Shown here in pieces: positions 44,260-54,997 of a stretch of 64,000 nucleotides of DNA. Position 1 is the stretch's first letter, and each line of letters starts with the position of its first letter. A program made the translations under genes and the position numbers. Location of the stretch: NCBI GenBank assembly GCA_025766275.1, contig JAFKAC010000017.1, positions 186,001-250,000 on the forward strand, written 5' to 3'. This stretch comes from Lactarius indigo (lineage: Eukaryota; Basidiomycota; Agaricomycetes; Russulales; Russulaceae). The notes under the pieces were generated by a model that saw only the letters and a list, made by a program, of their open reading frames with translations, was not told where the DNA came from and did no database searches.

Positions 44260-46313
44260 AAACCCTCCTTTCCCCATAGATCTTGCAATATGAGGTCTTT
44301 CACCTCGTCCATGCTGTTGGCCACTTGCGTCAGCCACTCCTTCGCTTGTTCTCCTGCCGTTTTTACCGCCTTGATTTGCGGCGCGGGTGTTGCGCTGGGT
44401 GCTGGCGTTGCATATCCCGGCAGCGATGGCTCATACTGGGACGTGGGGCCCGGGGATCCCGGCCATTGTGATGGCCAGGCAGTCTCCGTCATCCTGCTAC
44501 TGGATGGGGCGTTTTGCCACTGTCTCTGTTGTCAGGGGTATGGGCAGTTTTGTGAGAGGTGTCCTGGAGCATTACAATTGTAACAGAGGACGTTCCTTAG
44601 GTCCCTTCTAGATCTGCCTCTACCTCGTCCTCTGGCTCCAGGGCCTCCTCGCGGTGGAAAGGGTGGCGTTGGCCAATCGTGATGGGGTAGCTTGTTGAAG
44701 TCGATGTCCTCGGATCTGGCCAGTCGTACTTTGGCGCGATCGGCAGAGGTATCCATCGCCCATGGGTTGGTCTGTGGTAGGTTCTGTGGGAGTGCCCATC
44801 CCACGTTGCCGGTCTGCTTCTTCGGCTGAGTCGTCGTATTCTTGTATTTGTTAAGCCTCGCTTTGAGGTGGATGTAGTTCTTTTGTCGCTTTAGGACAGC
44901 CCTCTTCCAGTCGTTGAACATTATTGGTTCGTCGAATTGGAATGCGTTCTTGAATAATTCCTTGGGCAGACCCGACGTGAATAAGTCGATGGTTTGGGGT
45001 TCGTTGAGGTGGTAGTGAGCTTTCCGCGCTAGCTGCTCGAAGTCGTTGACGTACTTGTCAATGTCCTCTCCCACCATTTTAAAGCCTTTTCATAATATGG
45101 CTTGTGCCTGTTCCCTTTCTAACGTGTTTTCAAATCGCTGGCTGAAACCGTCAGCCACGGCGTCCCACAGGCCTCGGGTGTAGGGGCTGATTCCTCGTTG
45201 TATTTGTCGATTGAGCCAGTTCAGGAAGGATAGGACCCATTCGCTGACTGCTCCTCCTTTGATGTACGATAGGAACAGGAGGCATCTCCTGTAGTCGTTT
45301 CGCATGATGGGGGCGTCCAGATTCATGCCCCAGTAGACATGCCACTGTGTGAGAAATTGGTCGACCTTAAGTCTGTCTCCGTCGAAGATGGAAGGTGGCT
45401 CACCAGTTAGTTTTTCGCTGGGGTGTCCTCTATCCCCCGCACCTCCACCTCCTCCTCCGTCGCCGCCACCTCCGCCTCCTCCTCCTTCAGGCGGGGCGTG
45501 GGGTGGTCCTCTCGGCGGTTCGGTCCTTCGTAGGTCAAATGGAACGCCTCCTCCAGGTGGCGGTGGTGGGTCATCTCCCGGCCCTCCTATTCCTGGGGGC
45601 AGTTCCATTACTGGTTGTCGTTCAGACGGGGGGTCTCCTCTGTCCGACCCTATCGCCCGAAAAATTGCGGCGTCGTCTGCAGTCATTCGTATGCCTGTAT
45701 TGGGGTTGATGGGCATGAGGATATTGCGGGCCTCCTCCCTTATTGCGCGCGCTTCTTCGATAGCCACTTCTTCCATAGCTTGTGTCAGCGTGGCCATAAT
45801 AGCTGGTGATCGGATGTGAATTGGTTCTGGCTCTGTGATGTGCGCGGACTCAGCTCGTTCGATAAGGAGATCTTGTATTGCTCCTCCGCTCGTCTCAGTT
45901 TGGTCTGGCTCTCGGCCTTCGCTTTCTTCTTGACTTTGTTCGTCTCCTTCCTCGGATACTACCTCTCCAGTAGAGTGCTCTCTTACTTGCCCGTCGATGG
46001 GGCCCCAGTCGGCTCTGCTATTGAGCTCTCGTGCATCAATATCGCAGCGAAATCGAGGTCCTGCTGGTCATATTGCGTCCCACTGGGATTCTACTGGATT
46101 CCACGTAACTTCTACCCAACACAAGTGGTCGAAGTTAAACTCAACTGGGCGGAACCTGGCAGGTCCGTTGAATTCCACGAAATATCCGGTTTCTTCCTGT
46201 CTGTCCCTCCAACTTGCAGCTTGTAAAAAGCGTGTGGGGACGTTTCGCTCTCCTCTCCTTGGGATTGAATAAGGACGGAAACTCGTCCACTGATCTCTTG
46301 TTGTTACGGCCAC
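44247..46313 (-). pseudogene. Gag of element D, three stops
   Basis: Full-length family-2 Gag opened by a GTG at 46313-46311 (element F has ATG). N-terminal domain (TRDQWTSFRPY to HLCWVEVTW), a Glu-rich helix, a Gly/Pro-rich linker, capsid and a CCHC knuckle (CYNCNAPGHLSQNC). TGA at 46068, 45090 and 44532 each replace a CGA of element F. At 44532 the next codon is also changed from CGA to CAA, the mark of the same damage on the other strand. Confidence 0.85.
44259..44265 (-). other. Predicted -1 frameshift heptamer, gag-pol (D)
   Basis: GGGTTTT on the minus strand in the G_GGT_TTT register, conserved with C and F. Confidence 0.7.
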
Positions 46314-46319
46314 GATGGA

Positions 46320-46330
46320 ATCTTGGTCTT
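46320..46330 (-). other. Primer-binding site of element D
   Basis: AAGACCAAGAT on the minus strand, two bases past the LTR. It is the exact complement of the 11-mer in the family-2 LTR. Confidence 0.75.
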
Positions 46331-46332
46331 AA

Positions 46333-46859
46333 TGTAACGCCATCACGGCGTGAGCTCGACTTGAGCACGAAGCGGCGGTAACAACTTAGCTATATGACAA
46401 CCCTGCTGGCTTGAAGACGCGGAGGTCCAAGCTTATGTCGTGGTAAATACGCGGAGGTATACCAACAAGTCGATGATTCAGGTCACGAGCGAAGTCGGAC
46501 AACTATCTTGAGACTTAAGATGAAGAGGAAGAAAAGAGAAGACAAGTGACGATTCAAGAAGACCAAGATGGCGTATCTTGGTCTTCACAAGACAGTTTAA
46601 ATACAAATCCAGCAGGCTTTCAAGTGCTGCTATGAGTCACAGTATAGTAGCGTCCAACGTATCGCGTAAGTATCTCAATCCAAGTACCACTACTACCAGT
46701 ATTAGTGGCGCCTGTCATCAGTCAGCTATCGTATCGTATCTCCTATCGCACTACCGTATCACCGTGGTTAAGTCCGCAACTAATCTACCTTACCGCCGTA
46801 GTTGCAACCGGTACAGTAAGGGTCGTAACCGTATAGTCCGTATGAATCGAAACGTAACA
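46333..46859 (-). repeat. 5' LTR of element D
   Basis: 527 bp, same length as the 3' LTR and differing from it at only a few sites. The target duplication ACTTG follows at 46860-46864. Confidence 0.93.
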
Positions 46860-46864
46860 ACTTG

Positions 46865-47648
46865 GTAGCTGCGGAGGGCGAGGAGCGCTCAGCCACGGCA
46901 CTGGGGTGGAGTAAAAGTATGAGTACGTACATGTTGGAGACGCGCTGATGGTCATTTTGTGGAAAGGAGTACTGCGGGGGGGGGTGTCGGCCATTTCCTA
47001 GTGTTGTGAGCAGAGGAGAGGGAGCTGGTGTGTCACAGGATAGGTGTAGGTGTGAACTCTGGGCCCGTGGTCCATGGGGAAGAGAAAACCCCGCATGAGC
47101 GTGCACGCGGACTCCAAAAATACAATCTGCCATAACAGCATCAGGGTTGATTGGAACAGAGCATCAGACCCACCAAGTTTATCAGTGTGTTCAGCACCGA
47201 CTGCAAAAATGATAGCATCAGCGAGAGTGGCAGCCTTGTGTGGTTCACTCTCCTTGATGAGATGGGCGATGCGGAGCCAGCTCTCGTGCTAGCAGGTGGC
47301 TGTGGGGTGTCTTGCAAGAAGCGCTCTAGCAGGCGGATGGCAGTGGTCTTGAAACTGGATGACGTCTGCAGCTGGTGGTGAGTTGGTGTTGCGTAGAGGG
47401 TGGGAGATGTCCAAGTAGGGAAGAGATAAAGGGGCCCAAAAGGGGCTGTTGACGACTTGTGGGGGATCGGACGCAGGCAGTGCTGATGAGAGTGAGAAGG
47501 TGGGGGGTTCAGAGTCTATTGCACGCTCTATGACAACAAGAAGAAGACGTCGCGGTGAGCACGACGATGCCAAAGAAAACGCCTAGTGTGGCTAGTAACG
47601 TGGGTCCAGCGTGGGAGTTGAGAGAACGTGTATAGGTGCACGACAAGC
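46865..47648 (-). other. Host relic region, unrecognised exon-like stretch
   Basis: 46865-46900 supplies the methyltransferase codons upstream of element D. Further up, about 47285-47150 reads as a possible exon behind a CCACCTGCTAG acceptor-like site (LADAIIFAVGAEHTDKLGG). I recognise no family. The rest shows nothing. Confidence 0.25.
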
Positions 47649-47760
47649 ACACGCACCAAAATTGGCAACATCGAATACTTTTGCACTCCCGTCCTCTGCG
47701 ACACTCACAAACAGCTCCCCGTCCGCACTTGCAGAAACGCCAAGTATGGGCGACATCACC
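47649..47760 (-). pseudogene. WD40-repeat relic
   Basis: Minus-strand reading PILGVSASADGELF...AKVFDVANF has the spacing of a WD40 blade. It resembles the repeat of PPWD1-type cyclophilins (GxSxSxDGxLFVS, KVFDVxNF). The match ends at a GTGCGTG donor-like site. I could not trace neighbouring exons, so it is most likely a gene fragment. Confidence 0.4.
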
Positions 47761-48473
47761 TCCAGGACAGGTAGAACAGGGCACTGGCAAGGAGGATTCA
47801 GAGATACCGGGTGTGTACCCGCCGATGGTCACAGGTAGTGATACACATGCATACTTGCCGAAATCCTGATTCAAAAAAAAAAAAAGGCGTTGCTGAAATG
47901 GTGACCGTGAGGAAATGCAACTGGCTTGTGGCTGCAATTGGGGAAGATGAGGGTAACGCGGAGGATGAAGTAGGTGATCATAACTTACGACTATACGGCT
48001 GAGGTTGAGTTTGCGTTTTGTCCATTGGAGTTTGTGTGGGTGTTGGCGGAGAGTTTGTGTTGGCATTGGCAGAGAGGTACCGTGAGAGCCCTTCCCACAA
48101 TTTTGCGTCTTTTTTTTTTTTTTGGGATCTGTGCCACAGTTCACTTCGCCGACTTTCTGCTGTATCCCAGGCTTCTCAGCCAGCACTTCATTCACCATCA
48201 TTCGCTATCACTTTCTGCCCTGGGCCGACACCGACAATGACTGGACAACGGCAGGAGCAGGAATGGCCAGTTCACTGTAATAACTGTATCATCTTACTCT
48301 AAGTTCCCACGAATCCAACTTTTCTTTGTTTTCAATCAATCTACTGATAACTGATGAAATTTGTGCCACCCGTAACACCTCAACAATTCTGTAACTGTAC
48401 CCACAAGTATCTCAAGGCATTTACTGCAGGTAACGGCGGCAGGTTGACCTGCACCTCGGCCCTGTACCCTTCC
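47761..48473. other. No gene seen
   Basis: Contains an A run (about 47873-47885) and a T run (about 48109-48123) but no supported frame. The left end of the hAT element should lie here or further left and was not found. Confidence 0.4.
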
Positions 48474-51400
48474 CTACATGTTCCACTCCCATTCACGAGG
48501 CTCATGTGCCTTGGCTTCGCCGCTAGCGTGAATCACACCATTTTTGTAAGCGCTCTTCAAAATTTGAAGTGCCTCGAAGGACTCTGGGAGGAGGCGGTTC
48601 CGACGAAGGGTGCCAGTCAAAGCCCCACTTGAGAAAGCACGCTCAGAGGGGACAGACGATCCCTGAATCGCAAGGTAATCACGAGCGAATCCTGAGCAAG
48701 GGTGGGGTATTGGGTCTGGTGGTAACCCCACCAACGGACTGGATCTGTGATGTTAGTCTCAAGCACGCTCTCCAGGTAATCCTTAAGCTCCTTATGGGGA
48801 TCATGTGAGATAGCCTCAGTGTGCAGACGGGACCGAACATGGCTGCTCTCATCCATGAGGCAGCAGTAACCTGATTTCCGAGGAGCCTGAGGTGAACCTT
48901 CGAGGCCAGCACAAGTCGGTCATAAATTATGTATGAGCACGACAATACGCACCATTTCTTGGCAAAGGCCTGGGCTCTGTGGGGGCCGACAGTTGCAGGT
49001 GGTTGATAGTAGCTGTCGAACTTTTCCGAGTCACTACATAGTTGATAACCATGCACATGGGTAGTACTTACAATGCGTTCCAAAGCCTCAGCACCAGCAG
49101 CAACACGCTCCTTGTCCCAGTTAGCCTGGCAATATTCCAATTTGATAGTCGGATCGAGGGCTGGGTTTAGTTTCCGAGCAATGAGCAGCGTGTTGTATAA
49201 TAAATGAAGTCCAAAAAAACTCACCAAGACATACAAAATAAGCATCCTGTCTCGCTGATAGAACCATACCATTTTTTGACCTTTTCTAACCCTTTCTTGA
49301 TCGCTGTGCTTAACTCGTGCAAACTTGGCAGTTTCGGTCATAATTTCCCAGTGCTCTTGCAGGCATTCGAGGGTGGGGATTGTGCGCCAAACTGTAGGTG
49401 TTTTCTCTGATGAGAATGATGCTTGCGCTTCTCGTGGTTCCTGAAGGACCTCCCGCATGAGTTCGAGAAGCTTCCATTCATCATGTGTGATCCTGTAGTC
49501 GAAGTACTGACTTGTTCTTCAGCTTCGGGACTCTATCAGAGTCATCAGCGACAAGGATGAATTTATTTACTGGCCTAAAAAGTGAATCAGCAATATCAAC
49601 ATGAAGATGAACACCTGGACTCACCAATTTGCTTGATAGGAGTCGTTCAAGGAGGTCGTACATAGACCCCCAGCGAGTACTGCACCCATTTCTTCAATTC
49701 TAGTGGCTTGACACCTTCCTCGGTGCAAACCTGTCTCGAAATATGATTTGGCTTGAGGTGAACGCCGGATCTGTGTAATCAGCGCTATGGCTTTCCCAAG
49801 CAAGTCACCAGGCTGGAAGGTAACTGCGCCGTCGACCTCTTCATCATCCAGTGTGTTTTCGAGTTCCTCCCAGTCAGCAGCCCAACCGTCGTCGCTACCA
49901 GTTGCTTCGTCGTCATCACCATCTACCTCAGGCTCACCAGTAGTTGCTTTTGTCTTTGAACGTCTAGAAGTCGGGTTGATCGCCTGAATAAAGTCATGTG
50001 CAGCAAGATGGACGGTATGCTCCATACACCTAAAGAGAGTGCTAATCAAAGGCTGAAGATGGCATTGTATATAATGACTTACCGGATGCGACAGTTGACG
50101 AGCGACCCACAACCGTCCAGGAGGCTGATGGAGGCTGCGCTGCATGTAGCGCCCAGCTTTGTCGTTTGAAGAAGCGTTATCGCTGGTCAACCATCCTATC
50201 TGATTGGTTGTTAGCCCAGCTAATCAATAAGATGGGTATCAGCTTACCTTGTTGAGTATCCCATAGCGTTCAGGCAATACTGAGGATAGCTTCACCGATA
50301 TTTGCGCCACTGTGATTGCCTTTGAGTTCAGCAAAGGCGAGGAGGTCAGACTTGAGCTCCCAGTCGTTTGGCTTCTCCTTTGGGGCATCTATATAATGGA
50401 CGGTGAGCAGCAAGGTAAGGGTCACCGGCCCCTGATTGCCAGAGGTCAAACGTTGCAGAGAATTGAGAATTGACATCTTTGTAGTACTTGCACATACGCT
50501 CAGTGACATCGTCGACCTTGCTCATGATCTCATCCCGAAGCTTGGTGCGATGAGGTATATCTGAGTCCTTCATGTTAGGGTGTAGGTATCGGAGCATGTT
50601 ACGGAACGAAGGTTTTTCGACGACTAAAAAAGACTGGTCATCTTCGACAATGAACTGGACGACGTGCTCCATTAACCCTTGCTTGGTCCACAGTCGGTAT
50701 GCGTTGCATAAAACCATCGAGGCTACCCTGCTTGAGCATCGTATTTTTGTCGCCCTCGTCATTGCCAATTGCGCGTGGATGAGGTTCAACGCCAGCCTCT
50801 TCACATTTCTTCAAGTAGATGTCACGGTGAGTGTCCCAGGCACTGGAAAGGATTAGCAGGAAATGGAACAAGCGTCAAAGCTACATATCAACATACTGTG
50901 CAATGTGAGTACGAAGGGTTGACACACTCTTCGAAGTGAAGAACTGCGTCTCTGTCGGACTGCCCCTAAGTGTCTGTAAACTGCCGATAAGAAGGAACTG
51001 TACATCAATATAAAATCTACTTACTTGCATATGTTGCATGTGCGACCATCCTTTGCTTGTCCATCGATATCGCGCTGTGAGCTCAGAGAATACAAGGCGT
51101 ATGTCTTCTGTGCGTGGATCATTGGTACAGGCTGTAGGTGCGCCTGAATGCCCTGGACATGTCAACAAGATGTGAGAATAGACCCAGAAATGAGTTCGAG
51201 AAAACAAACATACCCTGCAGGTCTTGATCGGCATCCTCTCGCATCTGCTCATACCCACCCTCCTCTTCAGTGTCATCCCCGCCATCGCCATCCTTAGCTT
51301 TGCCTCCTTCGTTGATCACGAAGTCCTGATCGTCGACAGAATCCTCACTGCTGCTTTCAGTGTTCTGACGGCCCACAGTGGTCTTGGTGCGCTTGTTTGA

Positions 51401-51856
51401 ACCTGCCAAAACAGAAGCCTTAGTGCGCTTTTGGGTTCCTCCTACTGTAGTGGTTAAGTTACCTTGCGTCACACTAAGTACCATATATAAGCCGTACGAA
51501 CCTTGTTTAGAAGGGCCTGAGTCTGCAGATGACTTCTGCGCCGATTCCTTGCCATCGACTAGGGACAGGGTTAATAAAGGGATGAGGTACCGATGCAGAA
51601 GTGTACTCACTGAGGACTGGTTCTAGTTGAGAAGAATCCAGTGAGCGACGCTTGCTGAGCTTTGATGGTAGGCTTGATAATGCGACGACCTGCCAACACG
51701 TTGGGCAGGCTCCTTCCCCTTTAGGCCAGCCGGTGTAGAAGCATCAGAGTCAATATGACTCAGAGCGCCGAGTCCAGGAGCCGAAATAGGCTCGGCGTCG
51801 TCCGGATCATTGTACCAGATAATCTTGTCTGGTTCCTTCAAGGTGCCGTCGGGCAT
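48474..51856 (-). pseudogene. hAT-family transposase, multi-exon, frameshifted
   Basis: Cut-and-paste transposase spread over several short-intron exons. An acidic N-terminal segment (51610-51200) is followed by a BED-type zinc finger: DGRTCNICK (near 51025) completed after an intron by STLRTHIAQ. Conserved hAT blocks follow: FRNMLRYLHP (near 50590), FDLWQS (near 50435), TSDNASSNDKAG (near 50185). The C-terminal dimerisation region reads WWGYHQTQYPTLA (about 48740-48702) and then, in another frame, FARDYLAIQGSSVPSERAFSSG (48700-48635). The frame change between those two motifs cannot be explained by an intron of normal size, so the copy is broken. Confidence 0.75.
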
Positions 51857-52169
51857 GAGAGCACATTGCTCGTCAGTTGTCAGCCATCATAAGCCTGAAT
51901 ATTCGATACCAAGGAATTGACAAAAATTTGTTATGCTACGGAAAAGCCCGAGAAACTGTAAAGCTCATTTAGCAAAGAGTATCTCAGACTGGGTGGAGTG
52001 GATCTAAGTACGCACGTGTGACACGTCCTCCCCGAGATTGTGCCGTAAGTTGGTAAATGTGCATAGGGACTCTGGAACGGAACTTGAAGGATAAGCAAGT
52101 GCAACTTGTGCCAAAGGAAAGGACCGAGGTTCACACTCGTTCACTAATCCTAATGTCAACAGACAGAGG

Positions 52170-53110
52170 CAAACGCAGCGACCACGCTCTGATCATTGAT
52201 CAAACCAAACGGACTGAATGAGGGTTGACGACGGTGACAGGTCGACGCCCTGGAGGAAAATAACTGCGAACATAAGTTCACAGGCTACCCTGGTACGCAC
52301 CTAAAAGCGACGTCCCTGCCGTCATCCTCACTCATAGTAGCCCTCCCAAACTCTGCCGCCACCATGTTGTGCAGCACGTCGTAACTCCTAGTGAGCATAT
52401 TGCCAGAAGCACTGATCCAGTAGACTGTGAGACTGTTCTTCCATGCTATCAATGCCCTCCGATGACCATATTCTCACTAGCATATTGGTGCCTGGCGTCG
52501 GTGTCAGCGGCTGGATGTTGGGAGGCGTGACGTTGTACGAGGGCTGCCTGGGCTGGACAAACCCCTTCACGGGGCCGGACAGAGGAAATGCGCACGATAG
52601 GATCGTCCCGATCGTGGTTGAATGTCGTTCCCATTCATGAGAGGGGGCGAACGGGAATGAGAGAAAGAGCACACACCGAGGACTGAAGAGCTGCGTGTTG
52701 CCTTTGAACCGGTCTGGAGATGTCCCGATGAGAGACAATCACGCGGCGAACCACGCTCGGGTCATTGTTCGAAGCCAACGAACGGAACGAGGTCGATAAC
52801 ATTGACATGTTGACATGTTGACGCTCCTGAGGAAAGTAATCACGAACAAACGCTCACAGGCTAGCTCTGTTACGCACCTGAAATAGTCATCCCCGCCGTC
52901 ATCATCGCCCGTGGCGATCCCCACGCTTTGTCACCACCTTGGAGAGCAGGGCATTGTATTGTCTAGTCAGCGTATCGCACCCCCTGAGCCAGCAGAGAGG
53001 CCGTTCTTATACACTACTAATGGCCTCCGATGATGACCATATTCAGACTGAGGTTATCGGTGTCCAATATTGGTGTCGGCTGTTGGAGGTTGAGCCTCGT
53101 GTAAGTTGCG
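52170..53110. repeat. Diverged direct duplication, offset about 550 bp
   Basis: About 52170-52510 and 52735-53110 share an ordered set of blocks: ACCACGCTC, GACGCYCTGRGGAAA, TCACAGGCTA, TTACGCACCT-like, CCTCCGATGA, GACCATATTC, and GTGTCRGCKG. No coding frame is supported. Confidence 0.6.
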
Positions 53111-53276
53111 TTGAACAATCCCAGGGTGCCAGGCCATCAGGGTGAATGGGAAAAAAAAAACATTTACCATTTGGTAGGGTGGTAATAGGTATTACAGTGA
53201 CCGGCGAGATGGCTTGAGTGCACCTGCAACAGGAGTGAGCAAGCAACTATGGACAACATGGCAAATCGGCGATGGT

Positions 53277-53317
53277 GTGACTGGGACGTTCGAACGCGTC
53301 CAGGACGTCCCAGTCAC
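53277..53317. repeat. Perfect 13-bp inverted repeat
   Basis: GTGACTGGGACGT (53277-53289) and its complement ACGTCCCAGTCAC (53305-53317) around a 15-nt loop. It lies in hAT-like subterminal sequence and could be a transposase-binding palindrome. Confidence 0.75.
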
Positions 53318-53444
53318 TCCTGAACGGGGAACTGGACTGGAGACAGAGGCACTGAACCAGAACCGGAACAGGAACGGAACGTTGCCATTCGGTTTGGGCG
53401 TTTGGGTTCGGACCGAAGTTCCGGACCGGACTTCGGCAACACTA
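53318..53444 (-). repeat. hAT-like subterminal and terminal sequence
   Basis: GGAAC/GGTTC-rich low-complexity DNA ending GGCAACACTA, the mirror of 6207-6360. Confidence 0.45.
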
Positions 53445-53776
53445 TCTCCGACCACTGGTACATAATGGTCCTGAAGAACAAGAACATAGGTGAGCGCCTA
53501 TTGTGAGTGATACAGTGGGAAAGACAGACGGCAACACGTTGCTGTACATGCCCGTGTGGTTGGCAGAGAGGAGGGAATGAGTTTTCTGTGAGATGGTTGG
53601 CTTGAGATGGAACTCGATGGTTGGCCATTTACTAGCAAGGTGCGAGCTCCCAAGGTGTTGGGACCAAAGTACTTGACATTCATGCACTTATAAGTGACTT
53701 ACATAGAGCCGGCCATAAGAGAGAGGCACCTGATTCGTTCCCTTTCAAGTCCACTGCTAGTGGCACAACAGACAGC

Positions 53777-53928
53777 CCCTTCCGCCACTGATGCGTGTCA
53801 AAGTCGATGTCTGTTATGAATGTGAAAAAAAATACAACATGTGCGATCCTTGGTTCTCCGTGTTCCCTTCCACTGCTGATGCATGTCAAAGTCAATGTCT
53901 GTTATGAATGTGAAAAAAATACAACATG
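53777..53928. repeat. Direct duplication of about 65 bp
   Basis: 53777-53841 and 53865-53928 share TTCCRCYRCTGATGC, GTCAAAGTC, ATGTCTGTTATGAATGTG and an A run with TACAACATG. Confidence 0.8.
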
Positions 53929-53985
53929 CAATTGGTGCGCGCTAAAAAAAAAACCTGTCCCCGGGCCTTGTCATATGTGCAACCT

Positions 53986-54156
53986 CTAACCGGTTCTGTT
54001 TCTGCTATGCTTGCCAACCTGGGCCTGGAATCCGGTCTTGACGGCGTTCACTGACCGCCGGGACCCACAGTACTTGCGGGCCATGAAGAAAATGTGGTTT
54101 TCTTTCGTCAGGAGCATGTCTGACAACTTGCATGTCTTGCATGTGACGTATTCCAC
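53986..54156 (-). pseudogene. eIF2-beta C-terminal zinc-domain relic
   Basis: Minus strand encodes [40 protein letters not shown] and a stop. This is the C-terminal zinc ribbon of translation initiation factor 2 beta, which binds initiator tRNA as part of eIF2. The second Cys pair is damaged (ARKYCGS where the family has C-x2-C), and nothing upstream resembles the rest of the gene. It is therefore a truncated pseudogene, probably carried here by rearrangement. Confidence 0.75.
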
Positions 54157-54886
54157 TGGCGCCCTCAAGTCACTACTCCTGCCTATCTCAGATATCTCTT
54201 TCACGCCACCGACTCGTTCGTCTTCGCTCGCTTTGTATCGCCTCACATTTATCCCCCTCCCTCCCTCATACTATTTTAAAATCTGTTGTTTCTTTCTTCG
54301 TTGTATTTCCGTCTCTTTTGCCGTCGCTAATTGCCCCTCGTTGCCTGTACCATCCCCGTATTGGAGCTACAACATTCCGAGGTCTTTCAGATGTTCATCA
54401 AATGCGAAGCCAATGGTCTCAAGCGTTCCATGCCTCCACCCACTTTCCTTTCATCATCCATTTCGCCGTCTCCATCATATCGCTCCTATCTTCAGTCGGT
54501 GTGCTGTTGTCTCAAACATGCACTTTCGTTGGACTGTGATAGTTCGCACTCTTTGTCTCGGGCATAGGCGCACCCATCTTTCTCTTGATTGTACTTACTA
54601 TTTCCTGATCTTTATTTGAACTTGTAGTGCGCATCGTTTTTTTATCACCGGCGCTGTTGTTCGGCCATGTGCATTTACCCATTGACTCCCCTACCTTTAC
54701 CCTTACACATGTTTTCTGCCTTGCATTGGCCGCATGCCTTCGTCAGTCAACTCCCATCCTACCTACAACTTTTCACCTTTCCACGACTTCTACATTCTCC
54801 CCTCACGAGTTTCGACTTCGAAGTTTTTGGCTTCGTTAGGCTTTAGCTGCTGACCACATGTACTTAAGGTTCTCGAGTCCGCGTTC
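54157..54886. other. No gene seen
   Basis: Pyrimidine-rich plus strand with long but motif-free open frames. No repeat or RNA gene recognised. Confidence 0.4.
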
Positions 54887-54891
54887 AATCT

Positions 54892-54997
54892 TGTAACGCC
54901 GTCACGACGTTAGCTCGACTTGAGCTCGATATGGGCGGTAACAACTTAGCGGTGATCTCTCTAGCTTGAAGACACAAAGGTCCAAGTCGTATACACG
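54892..54997 (-). repeat. 3' LTR remnant of element F
   Basis: Matches the first 106 bp (plus coordinates) of the 5' LTR at 60696, then breaks at TACACG. Confidence 0.93.

Larger units (their letters stand above)
29309..46859 (-). mobile_element. Family-2 gypsy element D, split by a LINE
   Basis: Complete element with 527-bp LTRs at both ends and a perfect duplication ACTTG (29304-29308 and 46860-46864). The internal region is split by the LINE at 33075-42732. With the LINE and one copy of its duplication removed, pol is continuous. All visible stops in gag and pol are TGA. Confidence 0.95.
48474..53444 (-). mobile_element. hAT element, borders uncertain
   Basis: The transposase above gives the family. 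GGCAACACTA at 53435-53444, the inverse of TAGTGTTGCC at 6207, may be the right terminus, 1.6 kb upstream of the first exon. No partner end or 8-bp duplication was found on the left. Confidence 0.35.

Noticed and set aside
47509..48201. Minus-strand frame of 230 codons with many cysteines
   Set aside because: The WD40-like reading lies in another frame of the same strand. The Cys-rich reading crosses A/T runs and looks accidental.
54011..54619. Long plus-strand open frame of about 200 codons
   Set aside because: It is antisense to the eIF2-beta relic at its start and low-complexity afterwards. No motif supports it.
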